From Tropicibacter sp. Alg240-R139 (GTDB lineage: Bacteria; Pseudomonadota; Alphaproteobacteria; Rhodobacterales; Rhodobacteraceae), in NCBI RefSeq assembly GCF_900537075.1, contig NZ_UNRA01000001.1, positions 1,016,191 to 1,080,190 of the forward strand: DNA of 64,000 bases. The letters are read 5' to 3'. Position numbers and translations under genes: made by a program. This document shows positions 1-8,319 of the stretch, piece after piece (positions within the stretch are counted from its first letter, which is position 1; every line of letters begins with the position of its first letter). Under the pieces are notes generated by a model. That model ran no database searches. It saw nothing but the letters and a program-made list of their open reading frames with translations, and was not told the DNA's origin.

Positions 1-114
1 CACAGCCGTAATTCCCAGAACTTCGATCTCTTCGGGGCTGGCAAGCGCCAGCAGGATGGCAACCGCGTCGTCCTGGCCGGGGTCGGTGTCGATGATGATT
101 TTGCGCGCTGTCAT
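1..114 (-). CDS. Nucleoside hydrolase, N-terminal fragment (runs off window)
   Basis: The 38 visible residues carry DTDPGQDDA at about residues 9-17. This is the N-terminal metal-binding aspartate motif of inosine/uridine-preferring nucleoside hydrolases, which bind Ca2+ and cleave the N-glycosidic bond of nucleosides. The ATG is at 112-114; the rest lies beyond the left edge. It reads in the same direction as mazG, with about 90 bp between them filled by a GC-rich dispersed repeat. Purine or pyrimidine salvage is the likely role. Substrate specificity cannot be judged from this fragment. Confidence 0.85.
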   Translation of the reverse strand, partial: MTARKIIIDTDPGQDDAVAILLALASPEEIEVLGITAV

Positions 115-142
115 GGCGGTGCTCCGGATGTTGGGTGGGAAA

Positions 143-199
143 GGGGGCTCTGCCCCCCGGACTGCGTCCTCCCCCCGGGATATTTTTAGCAAGAAGAAG
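143..199 (+). repeat. Dispersed GC-rich intergenic repeat, copy A
   Basis: A run of GGGGGCTCTGCCCCCCGG and CCCCCCGGGA blocks is followed by the tail GATATTTTTAGCAAGAAGAA. The same order of blocks and almost the same tail recurs at 47671-47755. It fills the gap between the nucleoside hydrolase start and the mazG stop. The C/G-rich part can fold into a hairpin. Its spread beyond this window cannot be judged here. Confidence 0.6.
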
Positions 200-202
200 A
201 GG

Positions 203-1024
203 TCAGTTGGCGCCTTTTTCACGGGTTTTGGCGAGGTTCCAGAGGGTGTCCAATTCTTCGAGTGTTGAGGTTTGCGGGGTTTTGCCCTGATTGGTCAATT
301 CGGCCTCGACCGCTTCGAACCGGCGGGTGAATTTGGCGTTGGTGCGGCGAAGGGCGGTTTCGGGCTCAACGCCCAGATGGCGGCCCAGGTTGACCAGGAC
401 GAAGAGAAGGTCGCCAAACTCATCCTCCATCGCGTCGGCGTCCAGATTGTCGCGTGCCTCGACCAGTTCGCCGGCCTCTTCGGTGATCTTGTCCAGTACA
501 TTGCTGGCATCGGGCCAGTCAAAGCCGACGCGGGCAGCGCGTTTTTGCAGCTTCAGCGCGCGCAGGAGCGCGGGTAGGTTGGGAGCCACGCCGTCGAGCG
601 CGCCTTTTTGTGCCTTGCCTGCACGTTCAGAGGCTTTGATTGCCTCCCAATCAGCAGTTTGCTGATCGGCGGATTTGGCGTTGGATTCCTCTCCAAAGAC
701 ATGCGGATGGCGGTTGACCATCTTGTCAGACATGGTGCGCACCACGTCCTGAAAAGTGAAATGGCCCGCTTCCTGTGCCATTTGCGCGTGAAACACCGAT
801 TGGAACAGCAGATCGCCCAACTCGCCTTTCAGCTCATCCCATGCCTCGCGCTCGATTGCGTCGGCGACTTCATAGGCCTCTTCGATGGTGTAAGGGGCGA
901 TGGTGGCAAAATCCTGCTCGACGTCCCAGGGGCAACCGGTTTCGGGATCGCGCAAGCGGCGCATGATTTCCAGCAGACGCTCTATCCCTGCGTCAGAGTC
1001 GTGGATCAGAGGGTTTTCGGGCAT
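203..1024 (-). CDS. mazG: MazG nucleoside triphosphate pyrophosphohydrolase
   Basis: 273 residues, close to the 263 of E. coli MazG. It hydrolyses (d)NTPs to NMP and pyrophosphate and acts as a house-cleaning or alarmone-modulating enzyme. Near the N-terminus it has MRRLRDPETGCPWD, the MazG signature, followed by the helical EExxE-type metal-binding region (EEAYEVADAI, then GELGDLLFQ). A second MazG repeat follows near the C-terminus (EEAGELVEA, EDEFGDLLF), giving the usual two-domain architecture. The reading frame stays open upstream to 1810, but that part is antisense to the amidohydrolase gene. The start at 1024 (MPENPLIHD) fits the family; ATG at 1039 is an alternative. It is divergent from the + strand amidohydrolase. 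Confidence 0.93.
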   Translation of the reverse strand: MPENPLIHDSDAGIERLLEIMRRLRDPETGCPWDVEQDFATIAPYTIEEAYEVADAIEREAWDELKGELGDLLFQSVFHAQMAQEAGHFTFQDVVRTMSDKMVNRHPHVFGEESNAKSADQQTADWEAIKASERAGKAQKGALDGVAPNLPALLRALKLQKRAARVGFDWPDASNVLDKITEEAGELVEARDNLDADAMEDEFGDLLFVLVNLGRHLGVEPETALRRTNAKFTRRFEAVEAELTNQGKTPQTSTLEELDTLWNLAKTREKGAN

Positions 1025-1090
1025 TGCGGCAGCTTTCATTCCGGTGTCAGATGCATCAATTCCGCACCTTACCTCAGGAGTCCAGACCAT

Positions 1091-2257
1091 ATGCCCATCG
1101 TGAACCGCATTGCCGAGTTTGCCGCCGATATGGCGACCTGGCGTCAGCATTTGCACACTATCCCTGAGTTGGAGTTGGAGTGCCATCAGACGGCTGCTTT
1201 TGTCGCCGCGCGTTTGCGTGAGTTTGGGGTGGATGAGGTGCACGAGGGGATCGCCAAAAGCGGTATCGTGGCGATCATCGAAGGGCGAGGGGCAGGCCTG
1301 ACCATTGGATTGCGTGCCGACATGGATGCACTGCCCATAAGCGAGGAGACGCGGTTGGACTATGCCTCGACCCATCCCGGAAAAATGCATGCTTGTGGGC
1401 ACGACGGGCACACCACGATGCTGTTGGGCGCGGCAAGGTATCTGGCAGAGACGCGGAATTTTGCGGGTCGCGTGGCGTTGATCTTTCAACCGGGTGAAGA
1501 GGCCGGTGGCGGTGCCGATGTGATGGTGCAAGAGGGCATCATGGAACGGTTTGCGATCACGCAGGTCTATGCGTTGCACAATGCGCCAGGCACCGAGGAG
1601 GGAACGTTCTTTACCACGCCCGGTCCGATCATGGCTGCGGTGGACACTTTTCACGTGCATATCCAGGGCAAGGGCGGGCATGGAGCGATGCCGCATGAGG
1701 CCCGCGATCCGGTGATGGCTGCATGTGGCATTGCGCAGGCGATCCAGACGATTGTGAGCCGCAACCATTATGCGCTGGACGATCTGGTGGTGTCTGTGAC
1801 GCAGATCCACACGGGGACCGTCGACAATGTGATCCCCGATACTGCCTATATCAACGGAACAGTGCGAACGTTCGATCCGGCGGTGCAGAAAATGGTGATG
1901 GAGCGGATGGAGCAGATCGTGGCCGGACAGGCCGCGAGCTATGGGGTCGAGGCCGAACTGGACTACGACGTTGGGTATCCGGCAACCATCAACGATGCGG
2001 CGAAGGCCGGGTTTGCGGCCGGAGTAGCGCGTGAAGTGGTCGGCGAGGGCAAGGTTGTGGCCGACGCCGGGCGCGAAATGGGGGCCGAGGATTTTTCATA
2101 CATGCTGAATGCACGACCGGGCGCTTATTTGTTTCTGGGGCAAGGTGAAAGCGCCGGGTTGCATCACCCCAAGTACAATTTCAACGATGAAATTGCGCCG
2201 ATTGGTGCGTCGTTCTTTGCGCGAATTGTGGAAAAGGCACAGCCGGTTTCGCAGTAA
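1091..2257 (+). CDS. M20D-family amidohydrolase/peptidase (hippurate hydrolase or IAA-amino acid hydrolase type)
   Basis: 388 residues. It has the M20D metal-site motifs ACGHDGHT (about residues 101-108) and QPGEEAGGGA (about 136-145), plus RADMDALPI and a dimerisation domain beginning near the GKGGHGAMPHEARDP motif. The family removes N-acyl groups from amino acids or opens small amides using two metal ions. The ATG at 1091 has an AGGAG ribosome site ten bases upstream. The gene stands first on the strand before two ureohydrolases, so a joint role in using nitrogen-rich amides or guanidino compounds is plausible inference. Substrate unknown. Confidence 0.88.
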   Translation: MPIVNRIAEFAADMATWRQHLHTIPELELECHQTAAFVAARLREFGVDEVHEGIAKSGIVAIIEGRGAGLTIGLRADMDALPISEETRLDYASTHPGKMHACGHDGHTTMLLGAARYLAETRNFAGRVALIFQPGEEAGGGADVMVQEGIMERFAITQVYALHNAPGTEEGTFFTTPGPIMAAVDTFHVHIQGKGGHGAMPHEARDPVMAACGIAQAIQTIVSRNHYALDDLVVSVTQIHTGTVDNVIPDTAYINGTVRTFDPAVQKMVMERMEQIVAGQAASYGVEAELDYDVGYPATINDAAKAGFAAGVAREVVGEGKVVADAGREMGAEDFSYMLNARPGAYLFLGQGESAGLHHPKYNFNDEIAPIGASFFARIVEKAQPVSQ

Positions 2258-2268
2258 TTGACTTGGGA

Positions 2269-2321
2269 GACGCCCTTTTGAGCGTCGCCCACCCACCCAC
2301 CCCGACACTCAAAAGGGCGTC
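2269..2321 (+). promoter_or_regulatory. Perfect 14-bp inverted repeat overlapping the agmatinase ribosome site
   Basis: GACGCCCTTTTGAG at 2269-2282 pairs perfectly with CTCAAAAGGGCGTC at 2308-2321 around a 25-nt loop. The right arm contains the only purine-rich Shine-Dalgarno candidate (AAAAGGG, 2311-2317) for the ATG at 2327. The structure could act as an attenuator between the amidohydrolase and agmatinase, or hide the ribosome site. No U-tract follows, so a simple intrinsic terminator is less likely. Confidence 0.5.
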
Positions 2322-2326
2322 AGAAC

Positions 2327-3289
2327 ATGGCTTTGGAAGATGCAAAAACTCAGGTGGACGAGGCGTTCACCAATCCTGACCTCAAAGGGTTGTCTTATGA
2401 GAACACATTTGGTGGGGCGACGTCCTTCCTGCGACGACTGTACACCAAGGATCTGACCGGGGTTGATATAGCCGTCACCGGCGTGCCATTTGACCAGGCC
2501 GTAACCAACCGTCCCGGCACCCGATTGGGTCCACGCGCGATCCGCGAGGCCAGCGCGCTGCAGTCGCCTGATGCGCCTTATGGCTGGCCCTTTGATGCGC
2601 TCAGCGAGTTGGCCATCGTGGATTATGGCGACATGGCTTATGATTATGCCAACGTTCCGGCCTTTCCCGGCACGTTGATGGATCACATCCGGGGGATCCT
2701 GAAGGAAGACGTGGCATCGGTCACGTTGGGCGGGGATCATTACATCAGCTTTCCGATCCTGAAAGCCTATGCCGAGAAATATGGGCCGATGTCGCTGTTG
2801 CAGTTCGATGCCCATACCGACACCTGGGCCGATGACGACATGGACCGGGTGGATCATGGCACCATGTTCTACAAAGCTGTGAAGTCCGGGATCGTAGATC
2901 CCAAACGGTCAGTTCAGGTGGGCATCCGCACCCATAATGAAGACACCTTGGGCGTCAACATCATCGACGCGCGCGAAGTTTATGAAAGCGGTCCGGCGGC
3001 GGTGGCGCAAAAGATCAAGGGCATTCTGGGCGACAATCCTGTCTACCTTAGTTTTGACATCGACGGGCTGGACCCGGCCTTTGCGCCGGGCACCGGCACG
3101 CCGGTTTGGGGCGGGATCACCTCCATTCAGGCGGCGATCATCCTGCGCGACATTGCCGGGATCAACATCAAGGGCGGTGATGTGGTCGAGGTCTCGCCGC
3201 CTTATGACACTTCCGGGGCTACGGCGATCGCCGGTGCTCATGTGGCGACGCAGATCATATGCCTGTTGGGGTGGAACAAGCTGACATGA
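2327..3289 (+). CDS. speB: Agmatinase-family ureohydrolase (paralogue 1)
   Basis: 320 residues of the arginase/agmatinase fold, a binuclear Mn2+ hydrolase that releases urea from guanidino compounds. Metal ligands are visible in GGDHYISFPIL, QFDAHTDTW and SFDIDGLDPAFAPGTGTP, the last being the full family signature. Length is typical. A second copy lies 440 bp downstream. The true substrate may be agmatine, guanidinobutyrate, guanidinopropionate or guanidine; sequence alone does not decide. Its stop overlaps the next start (ATGA at 3286-3289), which suggests translational coupling. Confidence 0.88.
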   Translation: MALEDAKTQVDEAFTNPDLKGLSYENTFGGATSFLRRLYTKDLTGVDIAVTGVPFDQAVTNRPGTRLGPRAIREASALQSPDAPYGWPFDALSELAIVDYGDMAYDYANVPAFPGTLMDHIRGILKEDVASVTLGGDHYISFPILKAYAEKYGPMSLLQFDAHTDTWADDDMDRVDHGTMFYKAVKSGIVDPKRSVQVGIRTHNEDTLGVNIIDAREVYESGPAAVAQKIKGILGDNPVYLSFDIDGLDPAFAPGTGTPVWGGITSIQAAIILRDIAGINIKGGDVVEVSPPYDTSGATAIAGAHVATQIICLLGWNKLT

Positions 3290-3681
3290 AAGCACTTCTC
3301 ACCCTGACAGAGGTTGGGATGTTGGCCTATTGGGTGCTGGCGTTGATTATGTTGGCAGGCTGGCAAGTGGTCCCGCCGGACGCCATGTATTCGGATTTCG
3401 ACAACCCGCTGATCGTGGCGTGGAATTGGTCTTTTTTTCCGATTGATGTGGCCTTTGCTTTCCTGGGGTTGCTCAGCCGCTTTGTCGTTCGAGACACAGC
3501 AATGAAAGACCGGCTTGGGTTGATCGGATTGACGTTGATGTTCTGTGCGGGGCTGATGGCTTTGACCTTCTGGCTTATCCAGGGGTGGTTCGATCCTTTT
3601 TGGTGGGGGATGAACTTGTGGCTTGTGGTTTTGCCGATCCTGGCGTTCCGCCGGATTTTAACGATGCGCACAATCCGCTAG
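3286..3681 (+). CDS. Small membrane protein, DUF5360 (YvaD)-like
   Basis: 131 residues with four hydrophobic segments: about 7-27, a middle segment around FFPIDVAFAFLGLL, one around LGLIGLTLMFCAGLMALTF, and one around MNLWLVVLPILAF. The sequence NPLIVAWNWSFFP resembles the DUF5360/YvaD family, whose function is unknown. The ATG overlaps the stop of the upstream agmatinase by four bases, so the two are probably co-translated. An accessory membrane role for guanidino-compound metabolism is only a guess from position. Confidence 0.7.
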   Translation: MKALLTLTEVGMLAYWVLALIMLAGWQVVPPDAMYSDFDNPLIVAWNWSFFPIDVAFAFLGLLSRFVVRDTAMKDRLGLIGLTLMFCAGLMALTFWLIQGWFDPFWWGMNLWLVVLPILAFRRILTMRTIR

Positions 3682-3730
3682 TATGTCACGCATAGGTTGC
3701 GCTAGTCAGAGGCAAAGAACAGGTGAGACG

Positions 3731-4678
3731 ATGACCAACTTCAATCAACCTATCAGCGGTAACGATCTGGCGCGGTTTTCCGGGCCGAATACTTTCATGC
3801 GGTTGCCGGCGGCCGATAGCCTTGCGGGGTTGGATGTGGCGGTTCTGGGAATTCCACAGGACATTGGCACTTCGTGGCGCTCAGGTACCCGGTTCGGCCC
3901 CAAGCAGATACGCGCCGAGAGCGCGATGATCCGGCCCTACAACATGGCGACCGGAGCAGCCCCTTTTGATAGTCTGCAAATTGCGGATATCGGTGACCTG
4001 GCGATTAATACCTTTTCGCTGACCGAAAGCCTCAAGATCATCAAAGAGAGCTATGACGCCATCCTGACAAACGACCTAATTCCCATTGCTATGGGGGGCG
4101 ATCATTCGATCACTTTGCCGATCCTGCGCGCGATTGCAGCCAAACACGGGCCGGTGGCGTTGGTTCATGTGGACGCCCATGCGGATGTGAATGACGAGAT
4201 GTTTGGCGAGCGTGAAACTCACGGCACCGTGTTCCGGCGCGCTTACGAAGAGGGGCTGATCCAAGCCGACAAGACTTATCAGATCGGTATTCGTGGCTCT
4301 GGTTATGCGGCGTCGGACTTTACTGAGGCGCAGGGGTGGGGGTTTCAACATTTCCCGGCGCATGAGCTGTGGCATCGCTCTCTGGCACCACTGGGGGCTG
4401 AAATTCGCCGCGATATTGGAAACCGGCCGGTTTACGTGACCTATGACATCGACAGTCTGGATCCGGCCTATGCCCCTGGCACTGGCACGCCTGAAATTGG
4501 CGGTCTGACCACGCCACAGGCGCTTGAGCTGATCCACGCACTTAAGGGGTTGAACATCGTGGGCTGTGATCTGGTTGAGGTGTCGCCGCCCTATGACACC
4601 TCGGGCAATACTGCGCTGACAGCAGCCAATCTGCTCTATGAGCTGCTTTGTGTTCTGCCGGGGGTGACGTCACGATAG
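3731..4678 (+). CDS. speB: Agmatinase-family ureohydrolase (paralogue 2)
   Basis: 315 residues with the complete Mn2+ site set: GGDHSITLPILRA, HVDAHADVND and TYDIDSLDPAYAPGTGTP. It is clearly diverged from the copy at 2327 (DAHADVN against DAHTDTW), so it is not a recent duplicate and may act on a different guanidino substrate. The ATG at 3731 follows an AGGTGAG ribosome site; a frame-extending start at 3683 lacks one. It follows the DUF5360 gene by 49 bp on the same strand. Confidence 0.88.
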   Translation: MTNFNQPISGNDLARFSGPNTFMRLPAADSLAGLDVAVLGIPQDIGTSWRSGTRFGPKQIRAESAMIRPYNMATGAAPFDSLQIADIGDLAINTFSLTESLKIIKESYDAILTNDLIPIAMGGDHSITLPILRAIAAKHGPVALVHVDAHADVNDEMFGERETHGTVFRRAYEEGLIQADKTYQIGIRGSGYAASDFTEAQGWGFQHFPAHELWHRSLAPLGAEIRRDIGNRPVYVTYDIDSLDPAYAPGTGTPEIGGLTTPQALELIHALKGLNIVGCDLVEVSPPYDTSGNTALTAANLLYELLCVLPGVTSR

Positions 4679-4748
4679 TCGTGTTCCGGGGCCATTTGTG
4701 CCGTATATCCAAGCCATCTTTTGATCTGGACCAAGGATGAGACGCACG

Positions 4749-5150
4749 ATGACTTTTGTTTGGGTACTGTTGACACTTGTGATCCTTGGCGTGGCGTTTA
4801 TCCGTTTGGCACCCAGTGACCCGACGCGCTGGCACGTTACGCCCAAGGGTGATGTGGACAAGGATCTGAAGGGCGGCGTCGTGCGTGTGGTGCAGGGCGG
4901 CCCTCAGGGACTGACGTGGTTTGATGCAGTGGCGCAGGCCGATTCGGCGACGAAAGTGCTGGCCGGTTCGGTGGGCGAGGGAATGGTGACCTATATCTCG
5001 CGGACCAAGGTCATGGGTTTTCCTGATTATACTACCGCGCAGCAGGATGGTGACACCTTGCGGATCTATGGCCGTCTGCGCTTTGGCCGGTCAGATTTTG
5101 GGGTAAACCGAAACCGTGTTGACGGTTGGCTGGCGCAGATCAAGCCCTGA
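4749..5150 (+). CDS. DUF1499 domain protein
   Basis: 133 residues: one N-terminal hydrophobic segment (about 1-20), then a DUF1499 domain. The family pattern is visible in YISRTKVMGFPDYTT and [14 protein letters not shown]. The family is common in alphaproteobacteria and lacks an assigned function. ATG at 4749 is preferred because AAGGATGAG lies seven bases upstream; the in-frame ATG at 4737 has AAGG touching it, which is too close. The 3' end overlaps the convergent small secreted-protein gene by 60 bp. Confidence 0.8.
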   Translation: MTFVWVLLTLVILGVAFIRLAPSDPTRWHVTPKGDVDKDLKGGVVRVVQGGPQGLTWFDAVAQADSATKVLAGSVGEGMVTYISRTKVMGFPDYTTAQQDGDTLRIYGRLRFGRSDFGVNRNRVDGWLAQIKP

Positions 5151-5378
5151 AGACAGGCACCCCTCTTGCACTTCACGCCACATGGGCACGTTCAACGACA
5201 TCTGGCATTGCGCCATGAACATGCGGCCGTCGACCTGCAGGCAGATGGTTTCACCTAGCTCGATCCGAGAGCCGGACGTGTCGGTGCAATAGCAATCCTG
5301 CACTTTGCCACCGGGGCCGACGACATCGGCGGCAACAGGCGTGGATAGGGCGATGAGCAAGAGTAAAATCCGGGTCAT
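5091..5378 (-). CDS. Small secreted/periplasmic cysteine-containing protein
   Basis: 95 residues with a clear signal peptide ([17 protein letters not shown]) and a mature part with five cysteines, beginning DCYCTDTSG. It seems fitted for oxidative folding in the periplasm. No family was recognised. Its last 20 codons run antisense through the end of the DUF1499 gene, an unusually long convergent overlap for this genome. I judge it real because signal peptide and cysteine spacing are protein-like, but coding status is not certain. Confidence 0.6.
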   Translation of the reverse strand: MTRILLLLIALSTPVAADVVGPGGKVQDCYCTDTSGSRIELGETICLQVDGRMFMAQCQMSLNVPMWREVQEGCLSSGLDLRQPTVNTVSVYPKI

Positions 5379-5440
5379 GGGCCAATTCTAGCATAGGCTT
5401 GCCCCTTGACCAACGCGCCTTGATATCGGACACCGGCCAA

Positions 5441-6496
5441 ATGGTTCCTGAAGAACGCCTAGAACAAATCACGCAACGGTTTCAATTTCTTGAGGCCGCG
5501 ATGGCCGATGGTGCGGCGGCTGGGGACATCGCCGCGCTCGCCAAAGAGTATTCTGACCTCAAACCCGTGGTAGAACAGATCGCTTCCTGGCGTCAGCTGA
5601 AGGCCGATCTGGCCGAGGCCGAGGTGATGCTGGATGACCCCGACATGCGTGAGCTGGCGGAAGAGGAAATTCCGGCACTGAAAGAACAAATGCCCGCGGC
5701 TGAACATGCGTTGCAATTGACTTTGTTGCCAAAGGATGCGGCGGATGCTCGCCCTGCGATGCTGGAAATCCGGCCCGGGACGGGCGGGGATGAGGCCGCC
5801 TTGTTCGCCGGAGATCTGTTGCGGATGTATCAGCGCCACTCTGAGGCGCGCGGTTGGAAGTTCGAGATCATCGAAGAACAGGCCACCGAATTGGGCGGCA
5901 TCAAAGAGGTCGTGGCCCACATCAAAGGCGAGGGGGTCTTTGCCCGGATGAAATACGAATCCGGTGTGCACCGGGTGCAGCGGGTGCCCACTACCGAAAG
6001 CGGCGGGCGCATTCACACATCGGCGGCCACGGTGGCCGTGCTGCCCGAGGCCGAGGATGTGGACATTCACATCGACACCAACGACATCCGCATCGACACC
6101 ATGCGCAGTTCAGGCGCCGGGGGACAGCACGTCAACACCACCGATTCGGCCGTGCGGATCACACACATCCCGTCCGGCATCGTGGTGACCAGCTCCGAAA
6201 AATCACAACACCGCAACCGCGAGATCGCCATGCAGGTGCTAAAGACGCGTTTGTATGATCAGGAACGTCAGCGAATTGACAGCGAACGTTCTGTTGACCG
6301 GGCCAACCAGGTCGGCTCGGGCGACCGGTCAGAGCGCATCCGCACCTACAATTTTCCCCAGGGCCGCATGACGGATCACCGGATCAACCTGACGCTCTAT
6401 AAGCTGGATCAGGTCATGCAGGGCGACCTGGATGAGGTGATCGACGCGCTGACCGCCGACGATCAGGCCCGCATGCTGGCTGAGATGGGACAGTGA
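5441..6496 (+). CDS. prfA: Peptide chain release factor 1
   Basis: 351 residues. RF1 reads UAA and UAG stop codons and triggers peptide release. The GGQ catalytic tripeptide lies at residues 227-229 inside [16 protein letters not shown]. The codon-reading PxT motif appears as PTT in [15 protein letters not shown], and RF1 rather than RF2 is indicated by this context. The start at 5441 (MVPEERLEQ) matches the family N-terminus; the frame is open back to 5399 without added homology. The stop overlaps the prmC GTG start (GTGA), the classic pairing with its modifying enzyme. Confidence 0.95.
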   Translation: MVPEERLEQITQRFQFLEAAMADGAAAGDIAALAKEYSDLKPVVEQIASWRQLKADLAEAEVMLDDPDMRELAEEEIPALKEQMPAAEHALQLTLLPKDAADARPAMLEIRPGTGGDEAALFAGDLLRMYQRHSEARGWKFEIIEEQATELGGIKEVVAHIKGEGVFARMKYESGVHRVQRVPTTESGGRIHTSAATVAVLPEAEDVDIHIDTNDIRIDTMRSSGAGGQHVNTTDSAVRITHIPSGIVVTSSEKSQHRNREIAMQVLKTRLYDQERQRIDSERSVDRANQVGSGDRSERIRTYNFPQGRMTDHRINLTLYKLDQVMQGDLDEVIDALTADDQARMLAEMGQ

Positions 6497-7338
6497 CCGA
6501 GGCCCCAACAGCTGCTCAAGCCTTGGTGGCCGCAACGGCCCGATTGCGGGCTGCCGGGGTGCCGAATCCTGCACGCGATGCGCGTATTCTGTTGGCCCAT
6601 GCCGCCCGGATCGAGGCCAGCCGCGTAACGCTGATTGCTCCAGAAGAATTGGCCCCGGACATCGGCGAACGCTATGAACAGCTAGTTGCATTGCGTGCCA
6701 TTCGCGTGCCGGTATCGCATCTGTTAGGTGAGCGGGAATTCTATGGCCGCCGCTTCAAGGTCAGCGGCGATGTGCTTGATCCCAGGCCGGAAACCGAAAC
6801 CTTGATCGAGGCGGCGTTGGCGTCTCCCATTGATCAGGTTCTTGATCTTGGGGTCGGGTCAGGTTGCATTCTAGTCACCCTGTTGGCCGAGATGCCGCAT
6901 GCCCGTGGGGTGGGTACGGATCTGAGTGAGGCGGCATGTTTGCAAGCCAGCGCCAACGCAGTTCTGCACCGCGTTGAGGCGCGTGCGCAGATAATCTGTT
7001 CTGATTGGTTCGAGGATGTCAGCGGTAGCTATGATCTGATTGTGTCGAATCCGCCCTACATCGCGATGGACGAAATGCCGGGGCTGGACGTCGAAGTGCG
7101 CGAGCATGAGCCGGAAATGGCGTTGACCGATTACGGCGACGGTCTGGACGCTTATCGAAAAATTTCGAGAAAAATGTGCGATCATCTGACGACGGGTGGT
7201 CGTGTCCTGGTGGAAATCGGCCCAACGCAGGGGCAAGTGGTTGCGGATATGTTCCGCATTGCAGGTCTAAGCGATGTCGTGGTGATGCAGGATCTGGATG
7301 GGCGTGATCGGGTCGTTGGTGGGAGATTGGTTGGATGA
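6493..7338 (+). CDS. prmC: Release-factor glutamine N5-methyltransferase
   Basis: 281 residues. It methylates the glutamine of the GGQ motif in release factors using S-adenosylmethionine. An N-terminal helical domain ([16 protein letters not shown]) is followed by the SAM-binding loop DLGVGSGCI and the catalytic [11 protein letters not shown] (NPPY at 186-189). It starts with GTG overlapping the prfA stop, so translation is probably coupled. Confidence 0.95.
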   Translation: MTEAPTAAQALVAATARLRAAGVPNPARDARILLAHAARIEASRVTLIAPEELAPDIGERYEQLVALRAIRVPVSHLLGEREFYGRRFKVSGDVLDPRPETETLIEAALASPIDQVLDLGVGSGCILVTLLAEMPHARGVGTDLSEAACLQASANAVLHRVEARAQIICSDWFEDVSGSYDLIVSNPPYIAMDEMPGLDVEVREHEPEMALTDYGDGLDAYRKISRKMCDHLTTGGRVLVEIGPTQGQVVADMFRIAGLSDVVVMQDLDGRDRVVGGRLVG

Positions 7339-7572
7339 GAACGGAAGATGCGGCTGAAATGTGCCAATCGCCGGGAAAAAGCATTAAAAAATGTCTGCGC
7401 CCCCTTGTCTGATCGGGCAGGACATGTTTACTCAGGGGTGTCCTGGCGGTTGATGCTTTGCAGCTCACGCTAGACATCAAGCCCAAAAAAGTCGATCACC
7501 CGGCAGCAGATGAACGCAAGAGGCGTCAAACGGGACAATCGACAGGTAATGATAAGGCTGACGTAAAGTAAG

Positions 7573-8169
7573 ATGAGATCTTCCAAATCCCGCTCGCGGT
7601 CCAAAAACAACCGCAACCGGCCCTCTGGTGGTGGCAATGTCGTCAATCGCGTATTTGACAGCTCGGGCCCCGAAGGCAAGGTGCGCGGCACGCCGCAGCA
7701 GATTATCGACAAGTACAACCAGTTGGCGCGAGATGCGCAACTGAGCAATGATCGGGTCGCGACCGAAAACTTCCAGCAGCATGCGGAACATTATCTGCGC
7801 ATGTTGAGCGAGGCACAGCGCGAACAGGATGCGCGCCGTGAAGAGCAGGAACGCCAGAACCGCGAACGCCAGGCCGAACGTGACCGCGAACGCGCTGAAC
7901 GCCAGGAGCGTGACGTCGTAGCTGCTGAGGCTCCCAAAGACCCTGCAAACGCTCCACAGCCAGATGTTCTGGATCTGGACGATGCTGGCAAGGAAGAAGA
8001 CAACGGTTTGGTGGAAACGCCTGAAAGCAAATCCCAAGGGGACGTTGCTGAGGCCAAGCTCAAAAAACCGCGTCGCCCGCGCGCCCCGCGCAAGCCAAAG
8101 GCAGAAACCGCGCCCGAAGCTCCTACTGATCCGGCACCATCGGGGGATGCACCAGAGGCAGCCGAGTAA
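7573..8169 (+). CDS. DUF4167 domain protein
   Basis: 198 residues. A basic N-terminus (SSKSRSRSKNNRNRP) leads into the DUF4167 core VFDSSGPEGKVRGTPQQI and HAEHYLRML. A highly charged Arg/Glu-rich probable coiled coil (about 75-115) and a low-complexity Pro/Ala/Lys tail follow. The domain is almost confined to alphaproteobacteria; a nucleic-acid-binding role is inferred only from the basic composition. It lies 234 bp behind prmC and is followed by a strong hairpin. Confidence 0.85.
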   Translation: MRSSKSRSRSKNNRNRPSGGGNVVNRVFDSSGPEGKVRGTPQQIIDKYNQLARDAQLSNDRVATENFQQHAEHYLRMLSEAQREQDARREEQERQNRERQAERDRERAERQERDVVAAEAPKDPANAPQPDVLDLDDAGKEEDNGLVETPESKSQGDVAEAKLKKPRRPRAPRKPKAETAPEAPTDPAPSGDAPEAAE

Positions 8170-8200
8170 AGCAGTCGGGTGCCAATTGACAGCAAATAAC

Positions 8201-8235
8201 CTGACGCTCTGAAGCCGGTGGCTTCAGAGCGTCAG
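8201..8235 (+). terminator. Perfect 16-bp hairpin after the DUF4167 gene
   Basis: CTGACGCTCTGAAGCC (8201-8216) and GGCTTCAGAGCGTCAG (8220-8235) pair without mismatch around the three-base loop GGT, 31 bp after the stop codon. The tail is TCGTTTCT, so the U-run is weak. A transcription terminator or mRNA 3'-end stabiliser fits best. Confidence 0.7.
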
Positions 8236-8248
8236 TCGTTTCTAGGCC

Positions 8249-8312
8249 CCGCCCAAAGCCGCTAGTGGTGCCGACGAAGTCGGGACCGCTCGGGTGCGGG
8301 AGCTCCCCCCGG
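8249..8312 (-). repeat. Partial copy of the composite intergenic repeat (left part, reversed)
   Basis: The reverse complement contains GGGGAGCTCCCGCACCCGAG, then CCCGACTTCGTCGGCACC and AGCGGCTTTGGGCG. These match in order the left part of the repeats at 25054 and 28529. Only the left part is present; the right half with the CGAGCGAAGCGAGG block is missing. Confidence 0.6.
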
Positions 8313-8319
8313 CGCCTAA

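Noticed and set aside
608-1090. M20D open frame extended upstream to 608
   Set aside because: The extension is antisense to mazG, and ATG 1091 has its own AGGAG site and the family N-terminus.
203-1810. mazG open frame extended to 1810
   Set aside because: Residues beyond 1024 are antisense to the M20D hydrolase; they show no MazG homology and the family-length start fits at 1024.
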